DNA of 35,389 nucleotides, taken from Rikenellaceae bacterium. Its GTDB lineage: Bacteria > Bacteroidota > Bacteroidia > Bacteroidales > Rikenellaceae. A model generated the notes under the pieces. The model ran no database searches. It saw only the letters and a program-made list of their open reading frames with translations, and had not been told where the DNA came from. This document shows, in pieces, positions 27,267 to 35,284 of this stretch (position 1 is its first letter; the number at the start of each line of letters is the position of its first letter). The stretch spans positions 1-35,389 of the forward strand of contig SUZG01000017.1 of assembly GCA_015060015.1 (NCBI GenBank), written 5' to 3'. The position numbers and the translations under genes are program-made.

Positions 27267-27983
27267 ATGCGAGGCCGAGGGTTTACATTCAAGCAATTTC
27301 ATATCGACCATAGCCGTTGTGCTATGAAGGTCGGCACCGACGGCACGCTGCTCGGAGCCTGGGCTTCGCTTCCCGAGGGCGAGGGGCGGGTGCTTGATAT
27401 AGGCACAGGCACAGGTCTTATAGCGATTATGGCGGCACAGCGAACACAAGCGGCACACATCACAGCAATAGATATTGACGATGACTGCGTGGAGCAGGCC
27501 CGCGAGAATATTCTGGCATCGCCCTGGTCGGAGAGAATCAATGCAGAGAGGTGTTCGTTGCAGGATTTTCACTGCGACACACCCTTCGATGTGATAGTGT
27601 CCAACCCACCCTACTTCATCGATTCGTTACTTTCGCCCGATGCGGCACGCACAACAGCCCGACACACAGCATCGCTGCCATTCGAGGATTTGGTGGCAGG
27701 CGTTTTGAGGCTGATGGCAACGAATGGCCGCTTCTCGCTTATCCTGCCACCTGCGGAGTATGAAAGGTTCTTATCGGCAGCACGAGGCCGTCTGTTTGTC
27801 TCTCGGCTGTGCGAGGTTTGGAGTACGCCGGAGAGTGGCACAAAACGCATTATGGCAGAGTTTTCGACCTTACCACCCGCAGAGCCTCCCACAGTGAAGC
27901 GGCTGATTATAGAGGATCGTGGGCCGCAGGGTTACAGCGAGGAGTACAAGACCCTGACACGAGATTTTTATTTGAAATTTTAG
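27267..27983 (+). CDS. trmN6: tRNA1(Val) (adenine(37)-N6)-methyltransferase
   Basis: SAM-dependent Rossmann methyltransferase that makes m6A37 in tRNA1-Val. Numbering from the ATG at 27267 (238 residues): FKQFHIDHSRCAMKVGTDG (8-26), SAM motif LDIGTGTGLIA (43-53) and catalytic NPPY (113-116). The FKQF...CAMKVGTDG block near the N-terminus is the family hallmark and favours this start. An in-frame ATG at 27219, overlapping the previous gene by 17 bp, would add 16 residues and cannot be excluded. The rhodanese gene begins 4 bp after its stop. Confidence 0.88.
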   Translation: MRGRGFTFKQFHIDHSRCAMKVGTDGTLLGAWASLPEGEGRVLDIGTGTGLIAIMAAQRTQAAHITAIDIDDDCVEQARENILASPWSERINAERCSLQDFHCDTPFDVIVSNPPYFIDSLLSPDAARTTARHTASLPFEDLVAGVLRLMATNGRFSLILPPAEYERFLSAARGRLFVSRLCEVWSTPESGTKRIMAEFSTLPPAEPPTVKRLIIEDRGPQGYSEEYKTLTRDFYLKF

Positions 27984-27987
27984 AACT

Positions 27988-28371
27988 ATGAAACGATATT
28001 TATTGACTATGTTTTTCCCATTTTTATTTGCCGGATGTTCAGCCGAGCCTTCATTCAAATCGGTCGGCGTAGAGGAGTTTTCCGCCATTGCGGAGAAGGA
28101 GAGTACCATCGTCGTCGATGTAAGACGTGCCGACGAGTGGGCAGAGGGTCATTTGGAGGCGGCACAATATAACATTGACGCCTTGCAGGAGGATTTCACC
28201 GATAAGGCAAACGCCATACTACCCAAGGATAAAACCATCGCTATCTATTGTCGCAGCGGTCGTCGCAGCAAGGCTGCCGCCACACAACTATCAGAGCAAG
28301 GATTTGAGGTTGTGGAGCTTGACGGCGGCATCATAAGCTGGCAGGAGAGTGGCAAAGAGGTCATCAAATAA
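27988..28371 (+). CDS. Rhodanese-domain lipoprotein
   Basis: A 127-residue exported single-domain rhodanese. Lipoprotein signal MKRYLLTMFFPFLFAGC with Cys17; rhodanese fold with VVDVRRADEWAEGHL (about 42-56) and the active-site loop CRSGRRS (88-94), Cys88 being the sulfur-carrying residue. The six-residue active loop fits sulfurtransferases rather than Cdc25-like phosphatases. The envelope location suggests a role in periplasmic sulfur or thiol chemistry, but the partner is unknown. It is translated 4 bp after the tRNA methyltransferase, so it is cotranscribed. No terminator is obvious in the 75-bp gap after it. Confidence 0.9.
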   Translation: MKRYLLTMFFPFLFAGCSAEPSFKSVGVEEFSAIAEKESTIVVDVRRADEWAEGHLEAAQYNIDALQEDFTDKANAILPKDKTIAIYCRSGRRSKAAATQLSEQGFEVVELDGGIISWQESGKEVIK

Positions 28372-28392
28372 CAACAGATATTGACACAAAAT

Positions 28393-28423
28393 TTTGACTT
28401 CTCGGCGAAATAGTATATATTTG
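28393..28423 (+). promoter_or_regulatory. DUF4831 gene promoter
   Basis: TTTG (28393-28396), 19 bp, TATATTTG (28416-28423): full consensus. It lies 44 bp upstream of the preferred ATG at 28468. Confidence 0.75.
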
Positions 28424-28467
28424 CTCACAAGTTTTTCAAAAACACCATGTTAATAAAGATTTTCAGT

Positions 28468-29364
28468 ATGAGAAAAGTTATATTATTCACAGCTTTGGCA
28501 TTGGGTGCAATGCTGTCGGCTACGGCTCAAAACAGCGTCTATCAATCAACAATAGGTGCTGTAATGGGTGCTTCGGGTGCATATGAGATTGTAGATCCCT
28601 CAACGGTCATTGCCGTCGATATTACAGTGGAGAAGGAGCAGAACATCGTTGGACCCTATGCCCGTTATGCACAGAAATATCTCGACACGCGAGGCTCATT
28701 GGTTGAGAAGGTGACATATAACATTACCGATGTCAAACTCTCGCTGGTTGCTGATGCACAGCTTTTTGCCCCCACAGAACTCCCCGCAGAGAGAGTTGAG
28801 ATTCTCTCGCACAATGGCAGCACGACCGAGTTCGCAAAGATTTTGCCCGACCGTCTGGACAACACCACACAGAGCCTTGACGCAGCTGCTATGGATGCTG
28901 CACAGCAGATTTTCGATATACGCAAGCATCGTATGGAACTCATTACGGGCGAGGCCGGCGAGAATGTCTTTGGTGCAGGCTTGAAGGATGCCCTCGAAGC
29001 CCTTGATAAGCAGGAGGCTGCCCTGTTGGAGTTGTTCTTCGGCAAGAATATCATCACAACGACAACCGAACGTTATTACATTCCCATTGATGCTTCGCAG
29101 AAGCAGTATATCGTAACACACTTCTCTAAAACTGCCGGCGTAGGCGATAGCGGCGAGGCCATAACACTCAACATCGCACCTTCGGGCAAGAATGGTTTGA
29201 AGAACATCACCGAGGCCGACCCGAAAGAGAAGTCGGTAATAAAGATGCGTGTTGCAGACCTCTGCACCTGCACAATCAAGATTGGCGACGAGCGCATCCC
29301 GACAAAGGTAAGCGTGATACCTATCTTTGAGTTCGGTCGCACGATAATTGTCAGCAAGAGATAA
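28468..29364 (+). CDS. DUF4831 family secreted protein
   Basis: An exported protein of a Bacteroidetes family without known function. From the ATG at 28468 (298 residues) it begins MRKVILFTALALGAMLSATAQ, a standard signal peptide; an in-frame ATG at 28447 adds 7 residues in front of it. The mature part contains family-like stretches: VDITVEKEQNIVGPYARYAQKYLDTRG (split as VDITVEKEQNIVGPYARYA and QKYLDTRG), FDIRKHRMELITGEAGENVFG and the repeated GDSGEAITLNI. There is no lipobox, so it is probably periplasmic. It has its own promoter, and the AlkD-like gene starts 24 bp after its stop. Confidence 0.8.
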   Translation: MRKVILFTALALGAMLSATAQNSVYQSTIGAVMGASGAYEIVDPSTVIAVDITVEKEQNIVGPYARYAQKYLDTRGSLVEKVTYNITDVKLSLVADAQLFAPTELPAERVEILSHNGSTTEFAKILPDRLDNTTQSLDAAAMDAAQQIFDIRKHRMELITGEAGENVFGAGLKDALEALDKQEAALLELFFGKNIITTTTERYYIPIDASQKQYIVTHFSKTAGVGDSGEAITLNIAPSGKNGLKNITEADPKEKSVIKMRVADLCTCTIKIGDERIPTKVSVIPIFEFGRTIIVSKR

Positions 29365-29388
29365 CCAACCGCACAAATCACGTCGAAA

Positions 29389-30018
29389 GTGGATAACACA
29401 TCGTTGATGATATCGCTACTGGGGGCATTGCGTCGCGAGATGAATGGTGCTGTGGCCGATGCTATGCACTATTACGGCAAGCGTTATGGACTGAACTACG
29501 GAGTCAGCCTGCCCACCATTCGCACGATAGCTGCCGAGCAACCGACAAACAACTCATTGGCTCTCTACCTCTATAAGCAGGATGTGAGGGAGTTGCGTCT
29601 GGCAGCACTGCACATTGCCAACAAGGAGGAGTTCTTGCAAGATGAAGCGGTGTGGCGTGAGGGTATCAGCACATCGGAGATAGCAGAAGAGATGGCCTTC
29701 GCACTACTCTGCAAGGTGGAGTCTTTGCCCAAAATATACCCAAAGTGGGCCTCTTCCGAGCAGGAACTTGTGGTGTATGCGGCACTGATGGCCGCCGCAA
29801 GAGCCTACAAAGTGATGCAGGGCGAGAGTTTGAAGCCGGTCATTGAGATTGTCAATCGACACTCCTCATCCCGCCTTATAGCACAAGGCGTCGTAGCTTT
29901 GCTGGCTGCCGCTGTGATGGATAGCCGCACACCCGAGGTGAAGGCAATTATAGAGGGGTTGCCCGATGTTCCGATAAAAGAGTATATCGCCGACGAGATG
30001 TCGTGGCGTATGGAGTAA
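29389..30018 (+). CDS. DNA alkylation repair (AlkD-like) HEAT-repeat protein
   Basis: An all-helical protein with HEAT-like repeats resembling AlkD-type DNA glycosylases, for example YGVSLPTIRTIAAEQ near residue 37, RELRLAALHIANKEE near residue 68 and the central EMAFALLCKVESLPKIYPKWASSEQE. In AlkD-family enzymes key Trp and Asp residues hold the damaged base; Trp118 in KWASS is a candidate, but the match is not certain and members can have lost activity. The start is GTG (29389, 209 residues) or the in-frame ATG at 29407 (203 residues). Probably cotranscribed with the DUF4831 gene. Confidence 0.75.
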   Translation: MDNTSLMISLLGALRREMNGAVADAMHYYGKRYGLNYGVSLPTIRTIAAEQPTNNSLALYLYKQDVRELRLAALHIANKEEFLQDEAVWREGISTSEIAEEMAFALLCKVESLPKIYPKWASSEQELVVYAALMAAARAYKVMQGESLKPVIEIVNRHSSSRLIAQGVVALLAAAVMDSRTPEVKAIIEGLPDVPIKEYIADEMSWRME

Positions 30019-30020
30019 GA

Positions 30021-30044
30021 GTGAGTCCTGCGGGGCTCACTTTT
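30021..30044 (+). terminator. Intrinsic terminator of the DUF4831-AlkD-like unit
   Basis: GTGAGTCC and GGGCTCAC (one G-U pair) with a 4-nt loop, then TTTT. It begins 3 bp after the AlkD-like stop and ends just before the convergent thioredoxin gene. Confidence 0.8.
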
Positions 30045-30047
30045 GGT

Positions 30048-30362
30048 TTATCTATCTTCGTAGCGGCGTATCACCTCAACAAGACTCTCCACTTTAAGCA
30101 CTCCACTCTCTCGCCACAACCTGCGGCCACGCCTAAAAAGCATCATCGTAGGCACAGCCATAATGCGGAAGTGATTGACCAGCTCGGCGTTGCCGTGATA
30201 ATCGATATCTATTCGCAGCACATCCACCCGACCACACATCCTCTCCTCCAACTCGTCGAGTATGTGGTGCGTAGCCTTGCACGGGCCACACCATACGGCA
30301 TAGAAATCAACCAGCGTCAGGCGGTCGTGTGCAGTGATAGTATTAAACTCCTGAAGCGTCAT
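30048..30362 (-). CDS. Thioredoxin
   Basis: A 104-residue cytoplasmic thioredoxin with the active site WCGPCK (Cys25, Cys28), the buried DFYAVW strand before it and the cis-proline motif VPT (about residue 70). There is no signal peptide. It differs from the most typical TrxA in lacking the usual KxDVD segment (it reads RIDIDYHGNAEL), so it may be a secondary thioredoxin. It lies between the AlkD-like terminator and the radA terminator, so it should have its own promoter, but I could not see a consensus one. Confidence 0.92.
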   Translation of the reverse strand: MTLQEFNTITAHDRLTLVDFYAVWCGPCKATHHILDELEERMCGRVDVLRIDIDYHGNAELVNHFRIMAVPTMMLFRRGRRLWRESGVLKVESLVEVIRRYEDR

Positions 30363-30400
30363 ATCTTACATCTTTTCTTTACCTCAACTGATATATCGAC

Positions 30401-30435
30401 AAAAAAATCTCTCCCGACATACTATTCGGGAGAGA
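30401..30435 (-). terminator. Intrinsic terminator of the LytM-dxr-rseP-radA operon
   Basis: On the minus strand TCTCTCCCG, a 10-nt loop and CGGGAGAGA are followed by seven T (a few A/T pairs extend the stem). It lies about 43 bp past the radA stop. Confidence 0.9.
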
Positions 30436-30477
30436 TTTTCAAATTCTGTACCATACAGGGCGTCGCAGCCCCTCTAT

Positions 30478-31854
30478 TTATACCTTTTCGCAGAACAATG
30501 CCGGTGGCAGCTCGCCTATATTATTGATATAGACAACCTCTATACCCTTCGGCACCTTCAATGTCTTACGCAAAAATCCCGACACTATTATACGGCGAAA
30601 TCCCAAACGGTTGGCCTCACTCACACGCTGCTCGGTGCGGGGTGCAGGGCGTACCTCGCCCGAAAGACCTATCTCGCCGGCACAGCACACACCCTCGGCA
30701 ATGGCTCTGTCGTAGTATGACGACACGATAGAAGCCACAACAGCCAGATCAAGACCGGGGTCAGCAACCTTAAAACCGCCCGCAAAGTTCAGGAACACAT
30801 CCTTCTGGAACATCTTCATTCCTACCCTCTTCTCCAGCACGGCCAACAACATACTCATACGGCGAGTATCGAAGCCCGTAGCATTACGCTGCGGTGTGCC
30901 ATAGGCAGCATTGCTCACCAACGCCTGCACCTCAATCAGATAGGGGCGAATACCATCTACCGATGCTCCGACAGCGATGCCACTCAATGGCTCGTCATAG
31001 TGCGAGAGCAGTATCTCCGAGGGATTATCCACCACTCGCAGACCCTTGTCGTTCATCTCAAACACACCTATCTCGAATGTAGCTCCAAATCGATTTTTAA
31101 TGCCTCGCAAGATACGATTTACATTATTGCTGTCGCCCTCGAACTGCAACACCACATCGACAATATGTTCCAGAATCTTCGGGCCCGCAATGGCTCCGTC
31201 CTTGGTGATATGGCCGATAATGAATATCGATGTTCCGGTGGTCTTGGCATACTTCAACAGCGATGCTGCACACTCGCGAATCTGCGACACGCTACCGGCC
31301 GAAGAGTCAATGGTCTCGGTATAGATGGTCTGAATAGAGTCGATGACAACAATATCGGGCTGATGCTGCTTTATCTGCATCAAAATATTTTCAAGCAGTG
31401 TCTCGGAGTAGATGTAGCACTCCTCGTTACCGATGCCTATTCTCTCGGCACGCATCTTAATCTGCTCGGCCGATTCCTCACCCGACACATACAGGGTTTT
31501 TAGGCCGTGAGCCGTCAGAGCCAATTGCAGACTCAATGTAGATTTTCCTATTCCCGGCTCGCCACCGAGCAAAACCAGCGACCCCGGCACCAAGCCTCCA
31601 CCCAGAACACGATTTACCTCGCCATTCTGCAAATCCAGACGGCGATGCGATGAACGTTCTATCTCGCTGACACGCTGCGGAGGGAGATGAGGCATATCGC
31701 CCACAGCCACCGACACCGCCGACGAGGGCGTAGCCTTCGCAATGACCTCCTCGGTGAAGGTATCCCACTGCCCGCACGAAGGGCATTTACCCAGCCACTT
31801 GGGAGCTTCAAAACCGCACTCGCGACAGAAATATGCTTTTTTAACTTTTGCCAT
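30478..31854 (-). CDS. radA: DNA repair protein RadA (Sms)
   Basis: RecA-like DnaB-type helicase that promotes branch migration in recombination. The 458-residue protein has a C4 zinc finger (Cys10, Cys13, Cys24, Cys27), Walker A GGEPGIGKST (97-106), the RadA motif KNRFG (253-257) and a C-terminal Lon-protease-like domain. It starts 1 bp after the rseP stop, so it is the last gene of the LytM-like-dxr-rseP-radA operon. Confidence 0.97.
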   Translation of the reverse strand: MAKVKKAYFCRECGFEAPKWLGKCPSCGQWDTFTEEVIAKATPSSAVSVAVGDMPHLPPQRVSEIERSSHRRLDLQNGEVNRVLGGGLVPGSLVLLGGEPGIGKSTLSLQLALTAHGLKTLYVSGEESAEQIKMRAERIGIGNEECYIYSETLLENILMQIKQHQPDIVVIDSIQTIYTETIDSSAGSVSQIRECAASLLKYAKTTGTSIFIIGHITKDGAIAGPKILEHIVDVVLQFEGDSNNVNRILRGIKNRFGATFEIGVFEMNDKGLRVVDNPSEILLSHYDEPLSGIAVGASVDGIRPYLIEVQALVSNAAYGTPQRNATGFDTRRMSMLLAVLEKRVGMKMFQKDVFLNFAGGFKVADPGLDLAVVASIVSSYYDRAIAEGVCCAGEIGLSGEVRPAPRTEQRVSEANRLGFRRIIVSGFLRKTLKVPKGIEVVYINNIGELPPALFCEKV

Positions 31855-31855
31855 A

Positions 31856-33181
31856 TTACTCTACAAATAAGCGATATATATCGTTTCCGTTGGCGTAGAT
31901 TACCAGAGCCAGCAAGATTATAAAGCCTATATACTGCATAATCTCCAAGAACTTATCACTCGGTTTGCGGCCCGTAATCATCTCCCACAGAGTGAATAGT
32001 GCGTGACCGCCATCCAAACCCGGGATGGGGAGAATATTCAGCACCGCCAGCATAATAGAGAGCATAGCCGTCATAGACCAGAAACGTAGCCAATCCCACT
32101 CCGAAGGGAAGATTTTACCGATAGCGATAAAGCCTCCCAACTCCTCATACATCTTGGTCTTGGGCTGGAAGATAAGCTTCAGCTGCTGCCAGTAATCAGC
32201 GATACTCTCTCCGGCAAGCTTCACACCCGCAGGGATAGCCTGCCAGAAGGTAAACTCGCGAGTGCGAGGCTCAAACATATCGGTTTTGAGCATCACGCCC
32301 ACCTTACCCTCTTCATTTACAGCAACATCCAGCATCAACTCCTCGCCACCTCTTACAATCGAGAACTGAACGCTATCGCCCTTATACTCGTTTTGCAACA
32401 GATTGGTAGCCTCGGCAACACCTACAAAGGGTTTTCCGTTAAATGCGACAACCTCGTCACCCGGCTGCAAGCCCGCTGCCAATGCACCACCTGACGCCAC
32501 AGAATCGACAATGAACGGCACATTGAGGGTGTATAAATCGACATAGGCCTTCTCGCGACGCATCGAGAGCAGCTCCTCGAAAGGAATTGTAAAGGCGACC
32601 TGCTCGCCACCGCGTTCCACAACCACATCGCGAGCACCCTCGGTGAGCAACAGCATAGAACGAATCTCCATCATATCGTCTATCGCCTCACCGTCAATCG
32701 AGATGATCTTATCGCCATCCTGAAATCCCATCTTCCGACCCGCGTCATTGAAGACATAACCCCAACGAACATCGTCGTTAGCCATATATGATTCGCCGTA
32801 AGCGTAACGGATACCCGTATAGATCATCATCGCCAGCAGAACATTCATCACAACGCCGGCAATCATTACCAGAAAACGCTTCCACGCCGGCTTGGCACGG
32901 AACTCCCACGGCTGCACCGGCTGCTTCATCTGCTCGGTATCCATCGACTCGTCAATCATACCGGCAATCTTCACATAGCCACCCAGCGGCAACCAGCCAA
33001 GACCATACTCCGTATCGCCTATCTTCTTCTTGAACAGCGAGAACCAAGGGTCGAAGAATATGTAGAATTTCTCGACACGAATCTTAAAGATGCGTGCCAT
33101 AATGAAGTGTCCGAACTCGTGAATCGCCACAAGCAGCGACAAGCTCATAAAAAATTGCAGTACTTTAATTAAAATATCCAT
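31856..33181 (-). CDS. rseP: Site-2 protease RseP (M50 family)
   Basis: Intramembrane zinc metalloprotease that cuts anti-sigma factors and leftover signal peptides. At 441 residues it has HEFGH (His21, Glu22, His25) in the first membrane segment, two PDZ domains (about 125-195 and 205-285) and the third zinc ligand in LDGGH (Asp390) near the C-terminus. The two PDZ copies match the Gram-negative form. It lies 16 bp downstream of dxr, the common dxr-rseP pairing. No anti-sigma gene is in the window. Confidence 0.96.
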   Translation of the reverse strand: MDILIKVLQFFMSLSLLVAIHEFGHFIMARIFKIRVEKFYIFFDPWFSLFKKKIGDTEYGLGWLPLGGYVKIAGMIDESMDTEQMKQPVQPWEFRAKPAWKRFLVMIAGVVMNVLLAMMIYTGIRYAYGESYMANDDVRWGYVFNDAGRKMGFQDGDKIISIDGEAIDDMMEIRSMLLLTEGARDVVVERGGEQVAFTIPFEELLSMRREKAYVDLYTLNVPFIVDSVASGGALAAGLQPGDEVVAFNGKPFVGVAEATNLLQNEYKGDSVQFSIVRGGEELMLDVAVNEEGKVGVMLKTDMFEPRTREFTFWQAIPAGVKLAGESIADYWQQLKLIFQPKTKMYEELGGFIAIGKIFPSEWDWLRFWSMTAMLSIMLAVLNILPIPGLDGGHALFTLWEMITGRKPSDKFLEIMQYIGFIILLALVIYANGNDIYRLFVE

Positions 33182-33197
33182 TGTTACCTAATAATTT

Positions 33198-34364
33198 TTA
33201 CAACTTCAAATACTCCGCCGCCAGCCTGCGAGACTCTTCATTCAATGCGGCATAATCCTCCAACAAAGGACTCGTCACAAACGCAGCACGCCCCAAAGTA
33301 TACTCTATTGCACCCACAATGTCGGTAAAACGACACTTCTCTTTAAGAAAAGCGGCCACAGCCACCTCATTTGCACCATTCATCACGCACGAGGCAGTAC
33401 CTCCTCTACGCAAACAGTCATAGGCGATATCCAATGCGGGATACTTTACCCTGTCGGGCTCGGCAAACGAAAGCGTAGGATTAGCCATAAAGTCAAAGCG
33501 TTCAGCCTCGCGTTTAGCACGACAAGGGAACATAAGTGCATAACTGATAGGCATATGCATATCGGGCGTACCCAGCTGTGCCTTGATTGCTCCATCCTCA
33601 AACTCCACCATCGAATGGACTATCGACTGCGGATGAATAAGCACCGATATCTGCTCGGCCGGAATTCCAAAGAGCCAATGGGCCTCGATAACCTCAAAGC
33701 CCTTGTTTACAAGCGTAGCCGAGTCGATGGTAATCTTTGCACCCATCTGCCACTGCGGATGCTGCAAGGCTCGTGCGGGAGTAACCGCCGAGAGCTCCTC
33801 CATAGGCACATCTCGCAAAGCACCACCGCTGCAAGTGATTATCAGGCGACGCACCGGCGAGTGTTCACCCACCAGACACTGAAATATGGCGGAGTGCTCG
33901 GAGTCAATCGGAAGAATGGGAACATTATGCTCCTCCGCAAGACGCATCACCAGATCGCCACCCACAACCAATGTCTCCTTGTTGGCCAGAGCAATCTTCT
34001 TGCCCGCCTTTATTGCAGCAACCGTCGGACGCAGACCGGCATAGCCGACCAGAGCATTTACCACAACATCAACCTCCGAGCTGCACACTATCTGCTCCAT
34101 AGTCTGCTCGCCCGTATATACCTTTATGGGGTAGGCCTCCAATGCACTCTTCAACAACTCATACTTCGACTCATCGGCGATAACCACACTGTCAGCATCA
34201 AACCGCACAGCCTGCTCGGCCAAAAGCTCCCAATTGGAGCCTGCCGCCAACGAATTAACCTCAAACAAATCGGGATTTTCGGCCACGATATCGAGAGTCT
34301 GCACTCCTATCGAGCCGGTAGAGCCGAGTATTGACAAGCGTTGCTTCATATCTGCCTGTGCCAT
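33198..34364 (-). CDS. dxr: 1-deoxy-D-xylulose-5-phosphate reductoisomerase
   Basis: Makes MEP from DXP with NADPH, the committed step of non-mevalonate isoprenoid synthesis. At 388 residues it is family length. NADPH motif GSTGSIG (14-20), metal ligands Asp154 and Glu156 in PIDSEHSAIFQ, and the flexible-loop and substrate region near SGGALRD are present. The ATG overlaps the upstream stop by one base (TAATG), so it is coupled to the LytM-like gene; an internal ATG five codons later is possible. As a gene normally essential in MEP-pathway bacteria, its expression depends on what drives this operon. Confidence 0.97.
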   Translation of the reverse strand: MAQADMKQRLSILGSTGSIGVQTLDIVAENPDLFEVNSLAAGSNWELLAEQAVRFDADSVVIADESKYELLKSALEAYPIKVYTGEQTMEQIVCSSEVDVVVNALVGYAGLRPTVAAIKAGKKIALANKETLVVGGDLVMRLAEEHNVPILPIDSEHSAIFQCLVGEHSPVRRLIITCSGGALRDVPMEELSAVTPARALQHPQWQMGAKITIDSATLVNKGFEVIEAHWLFGIPAEQISVLIHPQSIVHSMVEFEDGAIKAQLGTPDMHMPISYALMFPCRAKREAERFDFMANPTLSFAEPDRVKYPALDIAYDCLRRGGTASCVMNGANEVAVAAFLKEKCRFTDIVGAIEYTLGRAAFVTSPLLEDYAALNEESRRLAAEYLKL

Positions 34365-35230
34365 TAGAATACAATCAACATTTCGGGATTTACGGCTTGT
34401 CCCTCATACCATATCTCCATCTCGAAGAGTGGATTATCGGCATCGCCGACCTGTGGCATAGAGCTATAACCGATAACCTGACGATTTTTCAACGTCTGAC
34501 CCCTCTCCACAAGCACCTGTGTAAGATTGCGATATACCGAAATATAACCGTCATAGTGCTGAACAGTCACTATCGTACCCTTATCATTGGTTCGCACAAT
34601 ATCAACAACCGTACCCTCGTCAATGCTTGTGATGGGGGCATTGGGAGAGGCCTGTATGCCAACTCCGAGGTAGTTATCCTCACGCGAGAACTGACGTGTG
34701 ATAATACCCTCAACAGGAGCAGCAAATACACGGCTGCGTTCAACAGCAGCACTCTCGCCGAGGCTCTTCGCTAACGAATATTCGCCCTCACCCTCCATCT
34801 GGGCACGCAACAGCGAGTCCATAAGCGTAGGTTTTACGAGGCTCTTGTCGAGTTTTATCGTATCGTTAGCCACCTTCTGCGATGGCACGACAGGTGTACG
34901 GCCATCCATTATCATAGCCACATTTTCGCTATAAAGAAGCATCTCATTCATTCGTCTTTCCAACGAATCTACACGCATAATCTCTTCAACCAAAGCATCT
35001 TGTGAACGTTCAGCCGCAGTACGATAACCCGGGAATACATCCAATACGGGGGTGTAGGCCACCAATATAAGCACCAGCAAAAAGAGGAATATGCAAAATG
35101 CCACCAGACTACCCAATAAACCTATCGGTGATATATGCACACTCCAGTACTCACGCCCCACAACGGCATCACTCATCGAGAGGCGTTTCTTGCGAAACCA
35201 GCTCTTTATGCTTTTCAAAAATCGATTCAT
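34364..35230 (-). CDS. LytM/M23-like envelope protein, catalytic residues absent
   Basis: A 288-residue protein: basic cytoplasmic N-terminus, one membrane helix (about 34-60), a coiled segment (about 72-100), then a C-terminal LytM (M23) fold. Active M23 enzymes have GxHxGxD and HxH zinc ligands; here these regions read YLGVGIQAS and FEMEIW, and the usual HL after the NGY segment is RNL. It is therefore probably a non-catalytic factor like EnvC, which activates amidases. I use the ATG at 35230; a TTG at 35239 would add three residues. It is the first gene of the operon, with dxr overlapping by one base, and the IS30 end lies 35 bp upstream. Confidence 0.85.
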   Translation of the reverse strand: MNRFLKSIKSWFRKKRLSMSDAVVGREYWSVHISPIGLLGSLVAFCIFLFLLVLILVAYTPVLDVFPGYRTAAERSQDALVEEIMRVDSLERRMNEMLLYSENVAMIMDGRTPVVPSQKVANDTIKLDKSLVKPTLMDSLLRAQMEGEGEYSLAKSLGESAAVERSRVFAAPVEGIITRQFSREDNYLGVGIQASPNAPITSIDEGTVVDIVRTNDKGTIVTVQHYDGYISVYRNLTQVLVERGQTLKNRQVIGYSSMPQVGDADNPLFEMEIWYEGQAVNPEMLIVF

Positions 35231-35252
35231 AACAGACAATCACTATAATATG

Positions 35253-35284
35253 CAAATATATGAATGGCGAATTCAACTTGCAAA
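35253..35284 (-). promoter_or_regulatory. Hybrid promoter formed by the IS30 end and flanking DNA
   Basis: On the minus strand TTTG (35281-35284), exactly 20 bp, TATATTTG (35253-35260). The -33 box lies inside the IS30 terminal repeat (35266-35389) and the -7 box in the chromosomal flank. The -7 box ends 22 bp before the ATG of the LytM-like gene. No other promoter for the operon is possible between the IS boundary and the ATG, as only 35 bp are available. Confidence 0.7.
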
